Shown piece by piece: positions 34,138 to 44,383 of a stretch of DNA of 64,000 nt. Every line of letters starts with the position of its first letter. The stretch's first letter is position 1. Origin of the DNA: Gammaproteobacteria bacterium (GTDB lineage: Bacteria; Pseudomonadota; Gammaproteobacteria; GCA-002705445; GCA-002716945); the NCBI GenBank assembly GCA_018667355.1, contig JABIVC010000007.1, positions 62,001 to 126,000 on the forward strand, given 5' to 3'. The translations under genes and the position numbers were made by a program. The notes below the pieces were generated by a model. That model was not told the DNA's origin, ran no database searches, and was given only the letters and a program-made list of their open reading frames with translations.

Positions 34138-35102
34138 AAATGACAGATAAGATATCTATAGCCAAGAAAGTGATTCTTTCCGAAGCAACAGCACTCAAAA
34201 GTATAGCTAATAGATTAGATAAAAACTTTACCCTAGCTTGTGAAGCTATACTTAATTGTAGAGGGAAAGTCATAACTATTGGGCTTGGAAAATCGGGGCA
34301 TGTAGCCACTAAGTCTGCCGCAACATTATCGAGTACTGGTACTCCATCAGTGTTTCTGCATGCAGCAGAAGCTTTGCATGGAGATGTTGGCCTAATTGGA
34401 AAGCTAGACTTAGTAGTCTGTTATTCTAACTCTGGTGAAACAAAAGAGTTGTTACTTCTATTACCTTTAATAAAAATTTTGAAAGTCACATTAATTACCA
34501 TTACGGGTAATAAGAAATCTACATTAGCAAAATCATCGGATATAGTTTTAGATTCTAGTGTTAAATCTGAAGCTTGTCCTCTAAATTTAACTCCTACATC
34601 AAGTGTAATAAGTGCTATTGGTTTATCTGACGCATTAGCAATAACACTTCTTAAAAGCAGAGGTTTTACATCCAAAGATTTTGCAAAATCCCATCCTCAG
34701 GGGGAATTAGGGAAACGACTTTTGAAGAAAACAGAAGATATCATGATAACGAAGGGGCTTCCTTTTACTTATTCAGATATGAAACTAGTCAAGGCTATAG
34801 ATATTATTACAAAGTATAATTATGGAATCATCATATCCTTAACTAGAGAGAAAAGATTATTGGGTATATTTACAGATGGAGATTTAAGACGGACTTTAAA
34901 AAGAGATAATGATATATCCACTCTTCAACTATATAAAGTAATGAGAAAAAAACCTTTTATAGTATCTAGAAACATAATGGCAGCTGAAGCATTAAATATT
35001 ATGGAACAAAATCAAATCACATGTTTACTTGTTGCTAATGATGACAAAACAGTTGCAGGTTTATTAACTCTTAATCACCTACTTAAGTCGGGCATAGAAT
35101 AA
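34134..35102 (+). CDS. kdsD: Arabinose-5-phosphate isomerase KdsD
   Basis: SIS domain plus CBS pair; ITIGLGKSGHVATKSAATLSSTGTPSVFLHAAEALHGDVGLI. Confidence 0.95.
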   Translation: MKMTDKISIAKKVILSEATALKSIANRLDKNFTLACEAILNCRGKVITIGLGKSGHVATKSAATLSSTGTPSVFLHAAEALHGDVGLIGKLDLVVCYSNSGETKELLLLLPLIKILKVTLITITGNKKSTLAKSSDIVLDSSVKSEACPLNLTPTSSVISAIGLSDALAITLLKSRGFTSKDFAKSHPQGELGKRLLKKTEDIMITKGLPFTYSDMKLVKAIDIITKYNYGIIISLTREKRLLGIFTDGDLRRTLKRDNDISTLQLYKVMRKKPFIVSRNIMAAEALNIMEQNQITCLLVANDDKTVAGLLTLNHLLKSGIE

Positions 35103-35647
35103 TGGATTATAAAGAATATTCAGACTATATGCTTTCTATTGATCAATCAGTTATTGATAAAGCTAAAAATATTAAATTATTGATTTTAGACGTAGACGGA
35201 GTAATGACTGATGGTGGAATAATTCTCTCGGATACTAATTCTGAGTCAAAGAAATTTTTTGCACAAGATGGTCATGGCGTCATGATTATCAGAGAATTGG
35301 GTATTGAGGTTGCAATAATCAGTGGTCGCTACTCAAAGGCTGTAGAACATAGAGGAAAAGAACTTGGTTTTAAAACTATAATACAAAACTCAAGGAATAA
35401 ATTAGAGGACTATGAGAAAAACTTTTCAGAGAAATATAATCTAAAAGATGTTTGTTTTGTGGGTGATGATATCGTTGATATTAATTTATTGAAGAGTGTT
35501 GGTTTAGCCATAACAGTTCCAAATGCAAACTATAATAAGTTATTAGAATATACAGATTGGATGACTCCTAGAAAAGGAGGTTGTGGGGCTGTAAGAGATG
35601 TATGTGATTTAATATGCTTAGCAAAAAATAATAATGAAATTAGCTAA
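35102..35647 (+). CDS. kdsC: 3-deoxy-D-manno-octulosonate 8-phosphate phosphatase KdsC
   Basis: KLLILDVDGVMTDGGI, CFVGDDIVDINLLKSVGLAITVPNA. Confidence 0.95.
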   Translation: MDYKEYSDYMLSIDQSVIDKAKNIKLLILDVDGVMTDGGIILSDTNSESKKFFAQDGHGVMIIRELGIEVAIISGRYSKAVEHRGKELGFKTIIQNSRNKLEDYEKNFSEKYNLKDVCFVGDDIVDINLLKSVGLAITVPNANYNKLLEYTDWMTPRKGGCGAVRDVCDLICLAKNNNEIS

Positions 35648-36374
35648 CAATCTAATTAAGAAATTCTCTAGAAAAAATGTTATTACCCTTAGCATATTAT
35701 TAATACTAATAATTTGGATTAATCACTTGTTATCTAGCGCTCTAAATTATAATAATTTAGATTTAGACGAGAATGTCTCTAATCATTTTATAAATAAATT
35801 TAAAATGGTGGAAACTAATATTCATGGGAATACAGCATGGACTCTTCTTGGTGATAGATTAGAAAAGTTTCCGAATAGCCTTAGATCGGAAGTGATGAAT
35901 CCCGTAATGGAGATTAATTCTATAGGAGATGAAAAGTGGATTATAAAAGCTAAGCATGCCCTTGACCCTGACTCTCTTTTCAAGTCTATATACCTAACTG
36001 ATGATGTAGAATTCAATAAGTATAGCGAGAATAAAACGAATGAAGTCAATATAATAACAACAGAAGCAGTAATATATCCAGATACTGAAATAATTGAAAC
36101 AACTAAGTTTGCAGTAATTACAACACCGGATTCAAAAACAAGCGGAGATGGAGTCATAGCTGATATGAAAAATGGTCAAATAAAGATATTATCAAACGCT
36201 AAACGATTGTCTTATACAGGCGAACAATCTCAGCAGCTAGAAGGTGATAGGATGTTATATGATTTAACTAAAAAAACTTGGATTTTACTTAAAAAAGAAA
36301 ATCAAGATGATAAAGTAAAGATAAAGGAAAGAGTTAAAACAATTTTAAAAACAAAAAAAAGCGAAGTGAAATAA
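35634..36374 (+). CDS. lptC: LPS export system protein LptC, with C-terminal extension
   Basis: Between kdsC and lptB; single N-terminal TM and LptC-like beta region; extra C-terminal segment EQSQQLEGDRMLYDLTKKTWILLKKENQDDKVKIKERVKTILK. Confidence 0.8.
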   Translation: MKLANNLIKKFSRKNVITLSILLILIIWINHLLSSALNYNNLDLDENVSNHFINKFKMVETNIHGNTAWTLLGDRLEKFPNSLRSEVMNPVMEINSIGDEKWIIKAKHALDPDSLFKSIYLTDDVEFNKYSENKTNEVNIITTEAVIYPDTEIIETTKFAVITTPDSKTSGDGVIADMKNGQIKILSNAKRLSYTGEQSQQLEGDRMLYDLTKKTWILLKKENQDDKVKIKERVKTILKTKKSEVK

Positions 36375-36375
36375 T

Positions 36376-37101
36376 ATGGCTGGACTAGATTGTATAAACC
36401 TCAATAAAAATTATGATGGGAAGACTGTAGTTGATAATATTAGCATTAGCTTGCAAGAGAATAATGTAATAGGACTCCTAGGCCCTAATGGTGCTGGTAA
36501 AACAACAACATTTTATATGCTGGTTGGTCTAATAAAATGTAATGGTGGTGTTATAAAAATAAATGGTAAAGATATAACTTCTTTGCCAATGCATATGAGA
36601 TCTGACTTGGGTATTAGTTATCTACCCCAAGAAGCATCAATATTCAGAAATTTATCTGTAAAAGATAATATATTGGCAATTTTGGAAACAAGAAAAGAGC
36701 TTACTTCTAATGAACTTAATGATAAATTTGAATCGTTAGTCAATACATTACAAATAGAGCATATTTTATCAAATAAAGGAGCAAGTCTATCAGGCGGAGA
36801 AAGAAGAAGAGTTGAGATTGCAAGAGCATTAGCAACAGAACCAAAATTTTTACTATTGGATGAACCATTTGCTGGTATAGATCCTCTTTCAGTCATAGAA
36901 ATTCAGAAAATTATTAAGCAATTAGTAGAGGCAAACATAGGAGTCCTTATAACTGATCATAATGTCAGAGAGACCTTAAAAGTATGTGATCAAGCATATA
37001 TTATCAGTGATGGAAAAGTTATTGCTCACGGAAAACCCTCTAAAATCATAAAAGATAAGATTGTGCAAGATGTGTATCTTGGTGATAATTTTACATTATG
37101 A
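36376..37101 (+). CDS. lptB: LPS export ABC transporter ATP-binding protein LptB
   Basis: LGPNGAGKTTTFYMLVGLI, YLPQEASIFRNLSV, SLSGGERRRVEIARALA, LLLDEPFAGIDPLSV. Confidence 0.97.
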   Translation: MAGLDCINLNKNYDGKTVVDNISISLQENNVIGLLGPNGAGKTTTFYMLVGLIKCNGGVIKINGKDITSLPMHMRSDLGISYLPQEASIFRNLSVKDNILAILETRKELTSNELNDKFESLVNTLQIEHILSNKGASLSGGERRRVEIARALATEPKFLLLDEPFAGIDPLSVIEIQKIIKQLVEANIGVLITDHNVRETLKVCDQAYIISDGKVIAHGKPSKIIKDKIVQDVYLGDNFTL

Positions 37102-38465
37102 ATGTAAAAGGAAAGCAGAGTTTATCCCTCAATAATAAACTCACAATGACATTACAGATTCAGCTAGCTATTAAGCTATTACAGCTAAACTCAGTTGATT
37201 TACAAAAAGAGATAGATGAAAAAATATTGGAAAATCCCTTCTTGGAAAATGAAAATTCTTCAGAATCCACGGAAGTTACATCAGAAGTACCACTCATGTC
37301 ATCAAATTATTCTGAAAGAAACAATACTAGTGATTATGATGCATATGAGCAGCTACCTAGCACTCATCAATCATTACGTGAATATTTAATGTGGCAAATA
37401 GGATTATCACCCATAAATCAAAATGACCAATTTATAGCATATAATATAATTGACTATATTAACGATGACGGGTTTCTAACAGAAAGTATAGAAGATTTAT
37501 ATATACTATTGAAAAAAAATATTGAGATTACATTTCAGGAGATATTTGCGGTTCTTCATAAAATTCAACATTTAGACCCAATAGGGGTTGGGGCTACATC
37601 TCTAAAAAATTGTTTATCTCTTCAGCTTAATCATTATCATAAGAATCATGACTATTATAGTTTAGCAGATATTATAATTAACAAGCTTGAGGATGATATA
37701 AAACCATCTACAATTAGCTTTGATGCCTTTACTTCTGAATTTGATAAAGAAGATGATAAATATATAGCTGCAACAGAGCTCGTGAAATCATTGAATCCTA
37801 AACCTGGTAACATAATTTCCAAATCATTACAGCAAGAGCATATAATTCCTGATGTTATAATATCTAAAAAGGATGATAAGTGGCTCACTGAACTAAATCC
37901 ATCTATTAATCCAAAGATTAGGATCAATAAGACATATGAAGGTTTAATGAAAAATATTTCTAAGGAAGAGGACCAAGAGTACGTAAAAACAAACTTACAG
38001 AGTGCTAAGTTTTTTCTCAAAGCATTACAAAATCGTAATCTCACTATACTTAAAGTTGCTAAAATTATATTTAGGAAACAGGTTAACTTTTTAAATCAAG
38101 GCGATATATCTATGAAGCCTTTAGGCTTAAAAGATATAGCTGCGGAAGTTGATATGCATGAGTCCACTATCTCAAGATGTACAAACAACAAATATGTGCA
38201 AACGCCAAGAGGTGTGTATGAAATGAAACATTTCTTTTCATCAGAAATTAATACAGATTATGGTAAAATGATTTCGTCAACAGCAATTAAATCAATGTTA
38301 AAAAAAATAATATCAAAAGAAGATAAGAATTTCCCATTAAGTGATTCTCAAATAGCTGATAATCTAAAAGAAAATGGTATAAGAGTGGCAAGGAGGACTA
38401 TTGCTAAATATCGTGAGGCTTTAGAGATACCTCCATCAAAAAAAAGGAAAATAAGAGGTATATAA
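37098..38465 (+). CDS. rpoN: RNA polymerase sigma-54 factor
   Basis: LTMTLQIQLAIKLLQLNSVDLQKEIDEKILENPFLE; RpoN box ARRTIAKYREALEIPPSKKRK. Confidence 0.97.
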   Translation: MNVKGKQSLSLNNKLTMTLQIQLAIKLLQLNSVDLQKEIDEKILENPFLENENSSESTEVTSEVPLMSSNYSERNNTSDYDAYEQLPSTHQSLREYLMWQIGLSPINQNDQFIAYNIIDYINDDGFLTESIEDLYILLKKNIEITFQEIFAVLHKIQHLDPIGVGATSLKNCLSLQLNHYHKNHDYYSLADIIINKLEDDIKPSTISFDAFTSEFDKEDDKYIAATELVKSLNPKPGNIISKSLQQEHIIPDVIISKKDDKWLTELNPSINPKIRINKTYEGLMKNISKEEDQEYVKTNLQSAKFFLKALQNRNLTILKVAKIIFRKQVNFLNQGDISMKPLGLKDIAAEVDMHESTISRCTNNKYVQTPRGVYEMKHFFSSEINTDYGKMISSTAIKSMLKKIISKEDKNFPLSDSQIADNLKENGIRVARRTIAKYREALEIPPSKKRKIRGI

Positions 38466-38921
38466 ATGGATTTAAATGATTTATTTTCGGAAGAAAGCAT
38501 TGTCATGGAATGTGCATCTAAAAGCAAAAAGAATGTTTTAGAATTAATTAGCAAAATGGCTTCAAGCCTAGGTCAAACTGATGAAAATAAAGTTTTTGAA
38601 AAACTTTATGAGAGAGAAAAGCTTGGAACTACTGCTTTTGGAAATGGGATTGCTATACCACATGCCAGAATTGATAATTTAGCTGATGCTATGATAATAA
38701 TACTCATGCTTAAAACACCAATTGACTTTGATTCAAGTGACGGACAAAAAGTTGACTTGATTATATCGTTACTTGCTCCAAATAATGAAAATGAAATGCA
38801 TGTAAATATTTTATCTAAAATTGCAGAAATGCTTGATGATGCTACTTTTAGAGAAAAAATAAGGAGTTGTGCTGATAAGCTAGAAATTAAGTCAGTAATT
38901 AGTAGCTACCAAAAAAATTAG
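38466..38921 (+). CDS. ptsN: Nitrogen-regulatory PTS EIIA (PtsN)
   Basis: EREKLGTTAFGNGIAIPHARIDNL (active-site His), follows rpoN. Confidence 0.95.
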   Translation: MDLNDLFSEESIVMECASKSKKNVLELISKMASSLGQTDENKVFEKLYEREKLGTTAFGNGIAIPHARIDNLADAMIIILMLKTPIDFDSSDGQKVDLIISLLAPNNENEMHVNILSKIAEMLDDATFREKIRSCADKLEIKSVISSYQKN

Positions 38922-38931
38922 AGAATATATT

Positions 38932-39813
38932 TTGAAACCTGTAAAACCAAAATTAGTAATCATCACTGGCCTATCAGGATCTGGCAAATCAATTGCGCTG
39001 AGATCTCTTGAAGACTTGGGTTATTTCTGTATTGATAACCTTTCACCAAAAATGATCATACAAATGTTGGAAGTAATTAAGGTATCAAGGCAAAAAATAT
39101 ACAAAAAAATAGCTATCAGTATTGATATCAGGTCAATTAAAATGGATGTAGACTATCAAAATTCTATTGATTCCTTGTATATAGAGTTACATAAACTAGA
39201 TTTTAAAAGTACAACTGTATTCTTGCACTCTTCTCCTAATATTTTATTATCAAGATTCAATGCTACAAGAAGACTCCATCCTCTGACAAATGATAAAGTA
39301 GATTTAAAAACTGCTATATCAAATGAAGCTGATATTATGCAACTGTTGAAAGAAAAGTCTAATTTAATCATAGATTCGGATAAATTATTACCATTGGAAT
39401 TAAAAAAAGAAATTGCCTCAAAGATTTCAGTTATAAAGAATAATAAAGACATGCTTATACAACTGCAATCGTTTGGTTATAAGAATAGCATCCCTAATGA
39501 GAGTGATTTTGTTTTTGATGTAAGATGTTTAAAAAATCCATTCTGGGATAAGTCGCTAAGGAAATTATCAGGTAAAGATAAAAAAGTAATATCTTTTATA
39601 GAATCTGATCAGACATCTGGAGAAATGCTATCAAGTATTACTAGGTACTTAAATAAATGGATACCACATTTTCGCCAAAGTGATCGTAATTATCTTACAA
39701 TCTCAATAGGATGCACAGGTGGGCAACATAGATCTGTATATATGACAGAAATGGTTTCTAGACATTTTATAACTAAATATAATATCCTAGTGAAGCATCG
39801 GGATTTAAAATGA
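38932..39813 (+). CDS. rapZ: RNase adapter protein RapZ (TTG start)
   Basis: IITGLSGSGKSIALRSLEDLGYFCIDNL, IGCTGGQHRSVYM; start codon TTG at 38932. Confidence 0.96.
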   Translation: MKPVKPKLVIITGLSGSGKSIALRSLEDLGYFCIDNLSPKMIIQMLEVIKVSRQKIYKKIAISIDIRSIKMDVDYQNSIDSLYIELHKLDFKSTTVFLHSSPNILLSRFNATRRLHPLTNDKVDLKTAISNEADIMQLLKEKSNLIIDSDKLLPLELKKEIASKISVIKNNKDMLIQLQSFGYKNSIPNESDFVFDVRCLKNPFWDKSLRKLSGKDKKVISFIESDQTSGEMLSSITRYLNKWIPHFRQSDRNYLTISIGCTGGQHRSVYMTEMVSRHFITKYNILVKHRDLK

Positions 39814-40226
39814 CAATAGGATTACTACTCATAACACATAATGACATCGGAGCACAATTATTATTAGCTGCTAAATCTACCTATGGCTCTATCCCTATAA
39901 GAACAGAAGTCCTATCTATTGATCATTATGATCAGCCATCAGATCTGACTAAGCTCACAAAACAATATATAAAACTACTAGATCAAGGAAATGGTGTATT
40001 AATATTAACTGATATGTTTGGATCAACTCCAAGTAATATCGGTAAAGAATTTTCTCATTTAAAATCTGTTAATATTGTCTCTGGAATTAACTTATCTATG
40101 TTACTGCATATATTTAATTATCCTAAATTTAATCTAAAAGAATTGACGGCAAAAGCTATTGAAGGTGGGAAAAATGGGGTAATACAAATTAAGAATGAAA
40201 GAAAAAAAAGTAATAATATCAAATAA
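39810..40226 (+). CDS. PTS EIIA component, mannose/fructose family
   Basis: GLLLITHNDIGAQLLLAA (His9-type site), VLILTDMFGSTPSNIG. Confidence 0.92.
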   Translation: MTIGLLLITHNDIGAQLLLAAKSTYGSIPIRTEVLSIDHYDQPSDLTKLTKQYIKLLDQGNGVLILTDMFGSTPSNIGKEFSHLKSVNIVSGINLSMLLHIFNYPKFNLKELTAKAIEGGKNGVIQIKNERKKSNNIK

Positions 40227-40464
40227 GCTTGGTTTACACGCAAGAGCTGCTGCAAAAATAGTGACACTCACTAATAAATTTCAATCTATAATAGAAATAG
40301 TTAATAATGGAAAGAAAGCAGATGCAAAAAGTATTATGAAAATCTTAATGTTAGCCGCCCCTAAAGGGACAGAAGTAACGATAACTGCTTCTGGAAAAGA
40401 TGAAATAGCAGCAATAAAAAGTTTAGAGAAACTTATTGAGGCAAAGTTTGATGAAGAATCCTAG
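40195..40464 (+). CDS. ptsH: HPr family phosphocarrier protein
   Basis: ISNKLGLHARAAAKIV (His15), KKADAKSIMKILMLAAPKG (Ser46 region). Confidence 0.94.
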   Translation: MKEKKVIISNKLGLHARAAAKIVTLTNKFQSIIEIVNNGKKADAKSIMKILMLAAPKGTEVTITASGKDEIAAIKSLEKLIEAKFDEES

Positions 40465-42199
40465 CTCAATTATATTAAAAGGCCTGCCGGTATCAAAAGG
40501 GATAGCGATAGGGGCATGTCATGTAATAGAACATGGTAATAATATTGTAGAAGAAAGATATATTAGTAAAAGTTCTATAAAAAAAGAAGTCAAGCGCTTA
40601 GAAATAACTTTTAATGAAACACTGGATGAGTTAAATATTATAAGGGCTAAGATAAGCCCATCTATTAGAAAAAATATAGGTTTGTTTCTAGATACACATA
40701 TACTTCTTGTCAGTGATAAAACATTCTTGGATAGTATAAAGTCTCGTATAATAGATAATCTATGCTCATCTGAATGGGCAATTCATAGCGAATACTTAAA
40801 TATCAAAGATTCTTTCGAAAATATAGAAGACTTATATATTAAACAAAGAATAGATGATGTGAGTCATGTGGTAAAAATGCTTCTGAAAAATCTCATTACA
40901 AAAAAGACTAATATGAATGTAGTATCTAAAAGCTTTAATAATGTTATTGTGGTGACAGATGATCTTAGTCCGGCAGATGTCATAATAGCACATGAATCAA
41001 AAGGTCTAGGCTTAATATCAGAATACGGCGGTAGGTCATCACATAGTTCAATTCTGACTAGAAGTTTAGAAATACCTTCTATTGTTGGAGTGAAGAATGG
41101 CTTGGATATTATCAAAAATAATGATTACTTAATCTTAGATGGTAATGAAGGTTTAATATTTATTAATCCTGAAAAAGATTTGATAAAACATTATCAAGAC
41201 TTAAAGAAAAGCTCCCTTAAAAAGAAAAGACTTTTGTCTAATGTATTGACTAAAAAGAATATTTCTCTAGATAAAGAAAAATTAGAAATCATGGCTAACT
41301 TAGAACTACCTCAAGAATTAAAGATTATAAAGGAAAAAAATATTGATGGGATTGGACTTTTTAGGACAGAGTATTTGTATACCGACAGGAATGATTTTCC
41401 TACAGAAAACGAACAGTTTATAGCCTATAAACAAATAGTTAAGAAAATGAAAAATAACCCAGTTATTTTTAGAACATTAGATATAGGTGCCGATAAAGAA
41501 GTCCCTGATAACATTAAAACAGGCTCAATAGCACGTAATCCAGCATTAGGATTAAGAGGTATCAGATATAGTCTGAGCGATCAATCAGTCTTTATTAATC
41601 AAATTAAAGCAATACTCAGAGCTAGCAATTATGGAACTGTAAAAATAATGCTTCCAATGATTACAAATTTTATGGAAATATCTGATGCAAAAAAACTAAT
41701 TAATGTTGCTAAAGACAAACTTAAAAAAGAAAAGAGGAAATTCAGTGATAATGTCTCTGTGGGTATAATGGTTGAGATACCGTCATGCGCAGTACTCGCA
41801 GATAGGTTTGCCAAAAATGTTGACTTCTTTTCTATTGGTACAAATGATTTAGTCCAATACACTTTAGCGATAGATAGAGTGGATGACGAGGTCAACTATT
41901 TGTATGATCCTATTAATTCAGCAGTTCTTAATCTTATTAAAATAGTTATTGATGCAGGCAGTAAGAATAAAATACCAGTCTCTTTATGTGGAGAAATGGC
42001 TGGCGATCCTAACTATACAAGATTATTATTAGGCCTTGGTCTTAAGTCATTTAGTATGCATCCAAGCGCCATTCCAGAAATAAAAAATATTATGCTGAAT
42101 TCAGACATAAAAAAACTAAAAAGGATTTCAAGGGATATTATTAATTGTGATTCTATTGCTGAGAAAAATAAATTGCTTGATAAAATCAATAATATCTAA
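40436..42199 (+). CDS. ptsI: Phosphoenolpyruvate-protein phosphotransferase (EI)
   Basis: EYGGRSSHSSILTRSLEIPSIVG (active His), IGLFRTEYLYTDR, FSIGTNDLVQYTLAIDR, SLCGEMAGDP. Confidence 0.96.
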   Translation: MRQSLMKNPSSIILKGLPVSKGIAIGACHVIEHGNNIVEERYISKSSIKKEVKRLEITFNETLDELNIIRAKISPSIRKNIGLFLDTHILLVSDKTFLDSIKSRIIDNLCSSEWAIHSEYLNIKDSFENIEDLYIKQRIDDVSHVVKMLLKNLITKKTNMNVVSKSFNNVIVVTDDLSPADVIIAHESKGLGLISEYGGRSSHSSILTRSLEIPSIVGVKNGLDIIKNNDYLILDGNEGLIFINPEKDLIKHYQDLKKSSLKKKRLLSNVLTKKNISLDKEKLEIMANLELPQELKIIKEKNIDGIGLFRTEYLYTDRNDFPTENEQFIAYKQIVKKMKNNPVIFRTLDIGADKEVPDNIKTGSIARNPALGLRGIRYSLSDQSVFINQIKAILRASNYGTVKIMLPMITNFMEISDAKKLINVAKDKLKKEKRKFSDNVSVGIMVEIPSCAVLADRFAKNVDFFSIGTNDLVQYTLAIDRVDDEVNYLYDPINSAVLNLIKIVIDAGSKNKIPVSLCGEMAGDPNYTRLLLGLGLKSFSMHPSAIPEIKNIMLNSDIKKLKRISRDIINCDSIAEKNKLLDKINNI

Positions 42200-43114
42200 C
42201 TATTTAGATTCATTTAATAAAAACTCAATTAGAGCTTTGCTAGTGAATAATCTGTTATGCGCTTGTTGCCATACATGGCTCCTCGGACCATCGATTACCT
42301 CTGCATCCACCTCTTCACCTCTATGGGCAGGGAGGCAATGCAAAAATATTGCATCTGATTTAGCTTTTTCAAACAAGCTTTGGTTTATTTGATAACCTTT
42401 AAACAAATGTTTTCTTTTTTCAGACTCACTCTCATCACCCATACTAGTCCATACATCTGTTGTCACTAAATCGCAGTTTTCAACTGCTTGCCCAGGAAGG
42501 TCACATAGTTCAACGTTATCTTTCGCTAATGACAATGTTTTTTCATCTGGTTCAAAACCTGATGGTGTTGCAATCTTGAGTTTAAAATTTAAAATCTTAG
42601 CTGCATTAATATATGAATTACACATATTGCATCCATCTCCAATCCATGCAATTGTTTTGCCTTCGATTGGACCTCTTTGTTCATGATAAGTCTGCATATC
42701 TGCTAGCAACTGACAAGGATGATATTTTTCAGTTAAGCCATTAATAACTGGAACTAGAGAATTTTTTGCTAGTTCCTCGAGTTCATTATGGTCATGGGTT
42801 CTAATCATAATTATATCGACCATTCCTGATAAAACTTTTGCTGTATCAGCTAAATCTTCTCCCCGATTTATCTGCGTCGTATCTGATGAAAGAAAAATTG
42901 CATGTCCACCCATTGTTGTCATCGCAGTTTCAAAAGCAACTCTTGTTCTGGTTGAGTTTTTCTTAAAGATCATAGCCATGGTTTTATTTTGGAAAGTATT
43001 ATTAATAACCTTGTTTTTGGACTCCTCTTTAAGCTCGATAGATCTCTCTATTAGTTTAATGAATTCATTTTTATTTATATCTAAAAGAGACTTAAAATGT
43101 CTTGCTTTATTCAT
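42200..43114 (-). CDS. argF: Ornithine carbamoyltransferase
   Basis: FKKNSTRTRVAFETAM, YHPCQLLADMQT, DVWTSMGDE, FLHCLPAHRGEEV. Confidence 0.97.
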   Translation of the reverse strand: MNKARHFKSLLDINKNEFIKLIERSIELKEESKNKVINNTFQNKTMAMIFKKNSTRTRVAFETAMTTMGGHAIFLSSDTTQINRGEDLADTAKVLSGMVDIIMIRTHDHNELEELAKNSLVPVINGLTEKYHPCQLLADMQTYHEQRGPIEGKTIAWIGDGCNMCNSYINAAKILNFKLKIATPSGFEPDEKTLSLAKDNVELCDLPGQAVENCDLVTTDVWTSMGDESESEKRKHLFKGYQINQSLFEKAKSDAIFLHCLPAHRGEEVDAEVIDGPRSHVWQQAHNRLFTSKALIEFLLNESK

Positions 43115-44291
43115 ATTTAATTTCGCCTATAATTTTTTCTAAGGTAGTTACAATTACATCAGCCTGTTCTTTGTTTAAAATCAATGGAGGGAGCATTCTA
43201 ATAGTATTCTCCTTTGTTACATTAATTACTAGTCTATTCTCTAATGCATTCTGAGCAAGGTGCATACAATTTACTTTTAATTCAATTCCTATCATTAAAC
43301 CTATGCATCTAATTTCTTTGATAATATCCAGGTGTGCTAGTTTTTTATTCAATTCTGATTCTAAGTATACACCCATGTCTCTAGCATTTTTACATAAGCT
43401 TTTCTTCTTCATGATATTTAATACTTCTAAACCCACAGATGTTGATAAAAAATTGCCACCGAATGTTGACCCATGACTCCCAGGAACAAGCACTTTAGCT
43501 GCATCATTGCTAGCGAGGCAAGCTCCAATAGGAACCCCATTGCCTAGCGCTTTTGCTACAGATATTACGTCTGGGATAATTGAGCTATGCTGAAAACCGA
43601 ACCATTTCCCAGTTCTGCAAAAGCCAGATTGCACTTCATCTATCATTAACAACCATTTAAATTTATCACAAATTATCCTTAGTTCTTTCAAATAACTTCT
43701 GTCGGGTATAATTATACCTCCTTCGCCTTGAATGGGCTCAAGTAGTATAGCCACGATATCTTTATGCTTTTTGGATAGTATTTTGATTGCATCAACATCA
43801 TTATACGGTACTCTAAGCAAGCCATCTAGCAAGGGATGGAAGCCTTTATGCGCTTTCCCTCCTCCAGTTGCTGATAGTGCGGCCATTGTTCTTCCATGAA
43901 AACTATTTTCCATGACAATAATTTTTGGATTATTAATTTTTTTATCATTACCATATTTTCTTGCAATCTTAATAGATGCTTCTACAGCCTCTGCTCCAGA
44001 GTTACAAAAGAAAGCTGATTGCATACCTGATAATTTACATAGCTTTTCGCCTAGTTGTTCTTGCTGTTGAATCATAAATGCATTAGATGTGTGAATTAAT
44101 GTCTCAGATTGTTTCGATATAACATATGAGATGTCTGGATCAGAATGCCCCAGACTTGTAACAGCTAAACCGCATAATGCATCTAAATATTTATTATCAT
44201 CTGTATCCCATAAATACACTCCTTTACCTTTGGTAAAGGATACATTCTTACGATTATACGTATCCATTAAATAGTTCTTCATAATATCCAT
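43107..44291 (-). CDS. argD: Acetylornithine/succinylornithine aminotransferase (start may be 44282, MKNYLMDTYNR)
   Basis: Class III aminotransferase: AFFCNSGAEAVEASIKIARKYG, FHGRTMAALSATG, MIDEVQSGFCRTGKWFGFQ; directly upstream of argF. Confidence 0.95.
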   Translation of the reverse strand: MDIMKNYLMDTYNRKNVSFTKGKGVYLWDTDDNKYLDALCGLAVTSLGHSDPDISYVISKQSETLIHTSNAFMIQQQEQLGEKLCKLSGMQSAFFCNSGAEAVEASIKIARKYGNDKKINNPKIIVMENSFHGRTMAALSATGGGKAHKGFHPLLDGLLRVPYNDVDAIKILSKKHKDIVAILLEPIQGEGGIIIPDRSYLKELRIICDKFKWLLMIDEVQSGFCRTGKWFGFQHSSIIPDVISVAKALGNGVPIGACLASNDAAKVLVPGSHGSTFGGNFLSTSVGLEVLNIMKKKSLCKNARDMGVYLESELNKKLAHLDIIKEIRCIGLMIGIELKVNCMHLAQNALENRLVINVTKENTIRMLPPLILNKEQADVIVTTLEKIIGEIKYE

Positions 44292-44324
44292 TCAGCAAAA
44301 ATATAATATCCATTCAGCAAAAAT
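44281..44324. repeat. Perfect 22-bp tandem duplication (ATAATATCCATTCAGCAAAAAT x2) over the argD start region
   Basis: Two exact adjacent copies, 44281-44302 and 44303-44324. Confidence 0.97.
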
Positions 44325-44383
44325 AAAGGAATATTTTAATACAATAATAGTAATAAACATAACAGTTTTAAGTTTATTGTACT

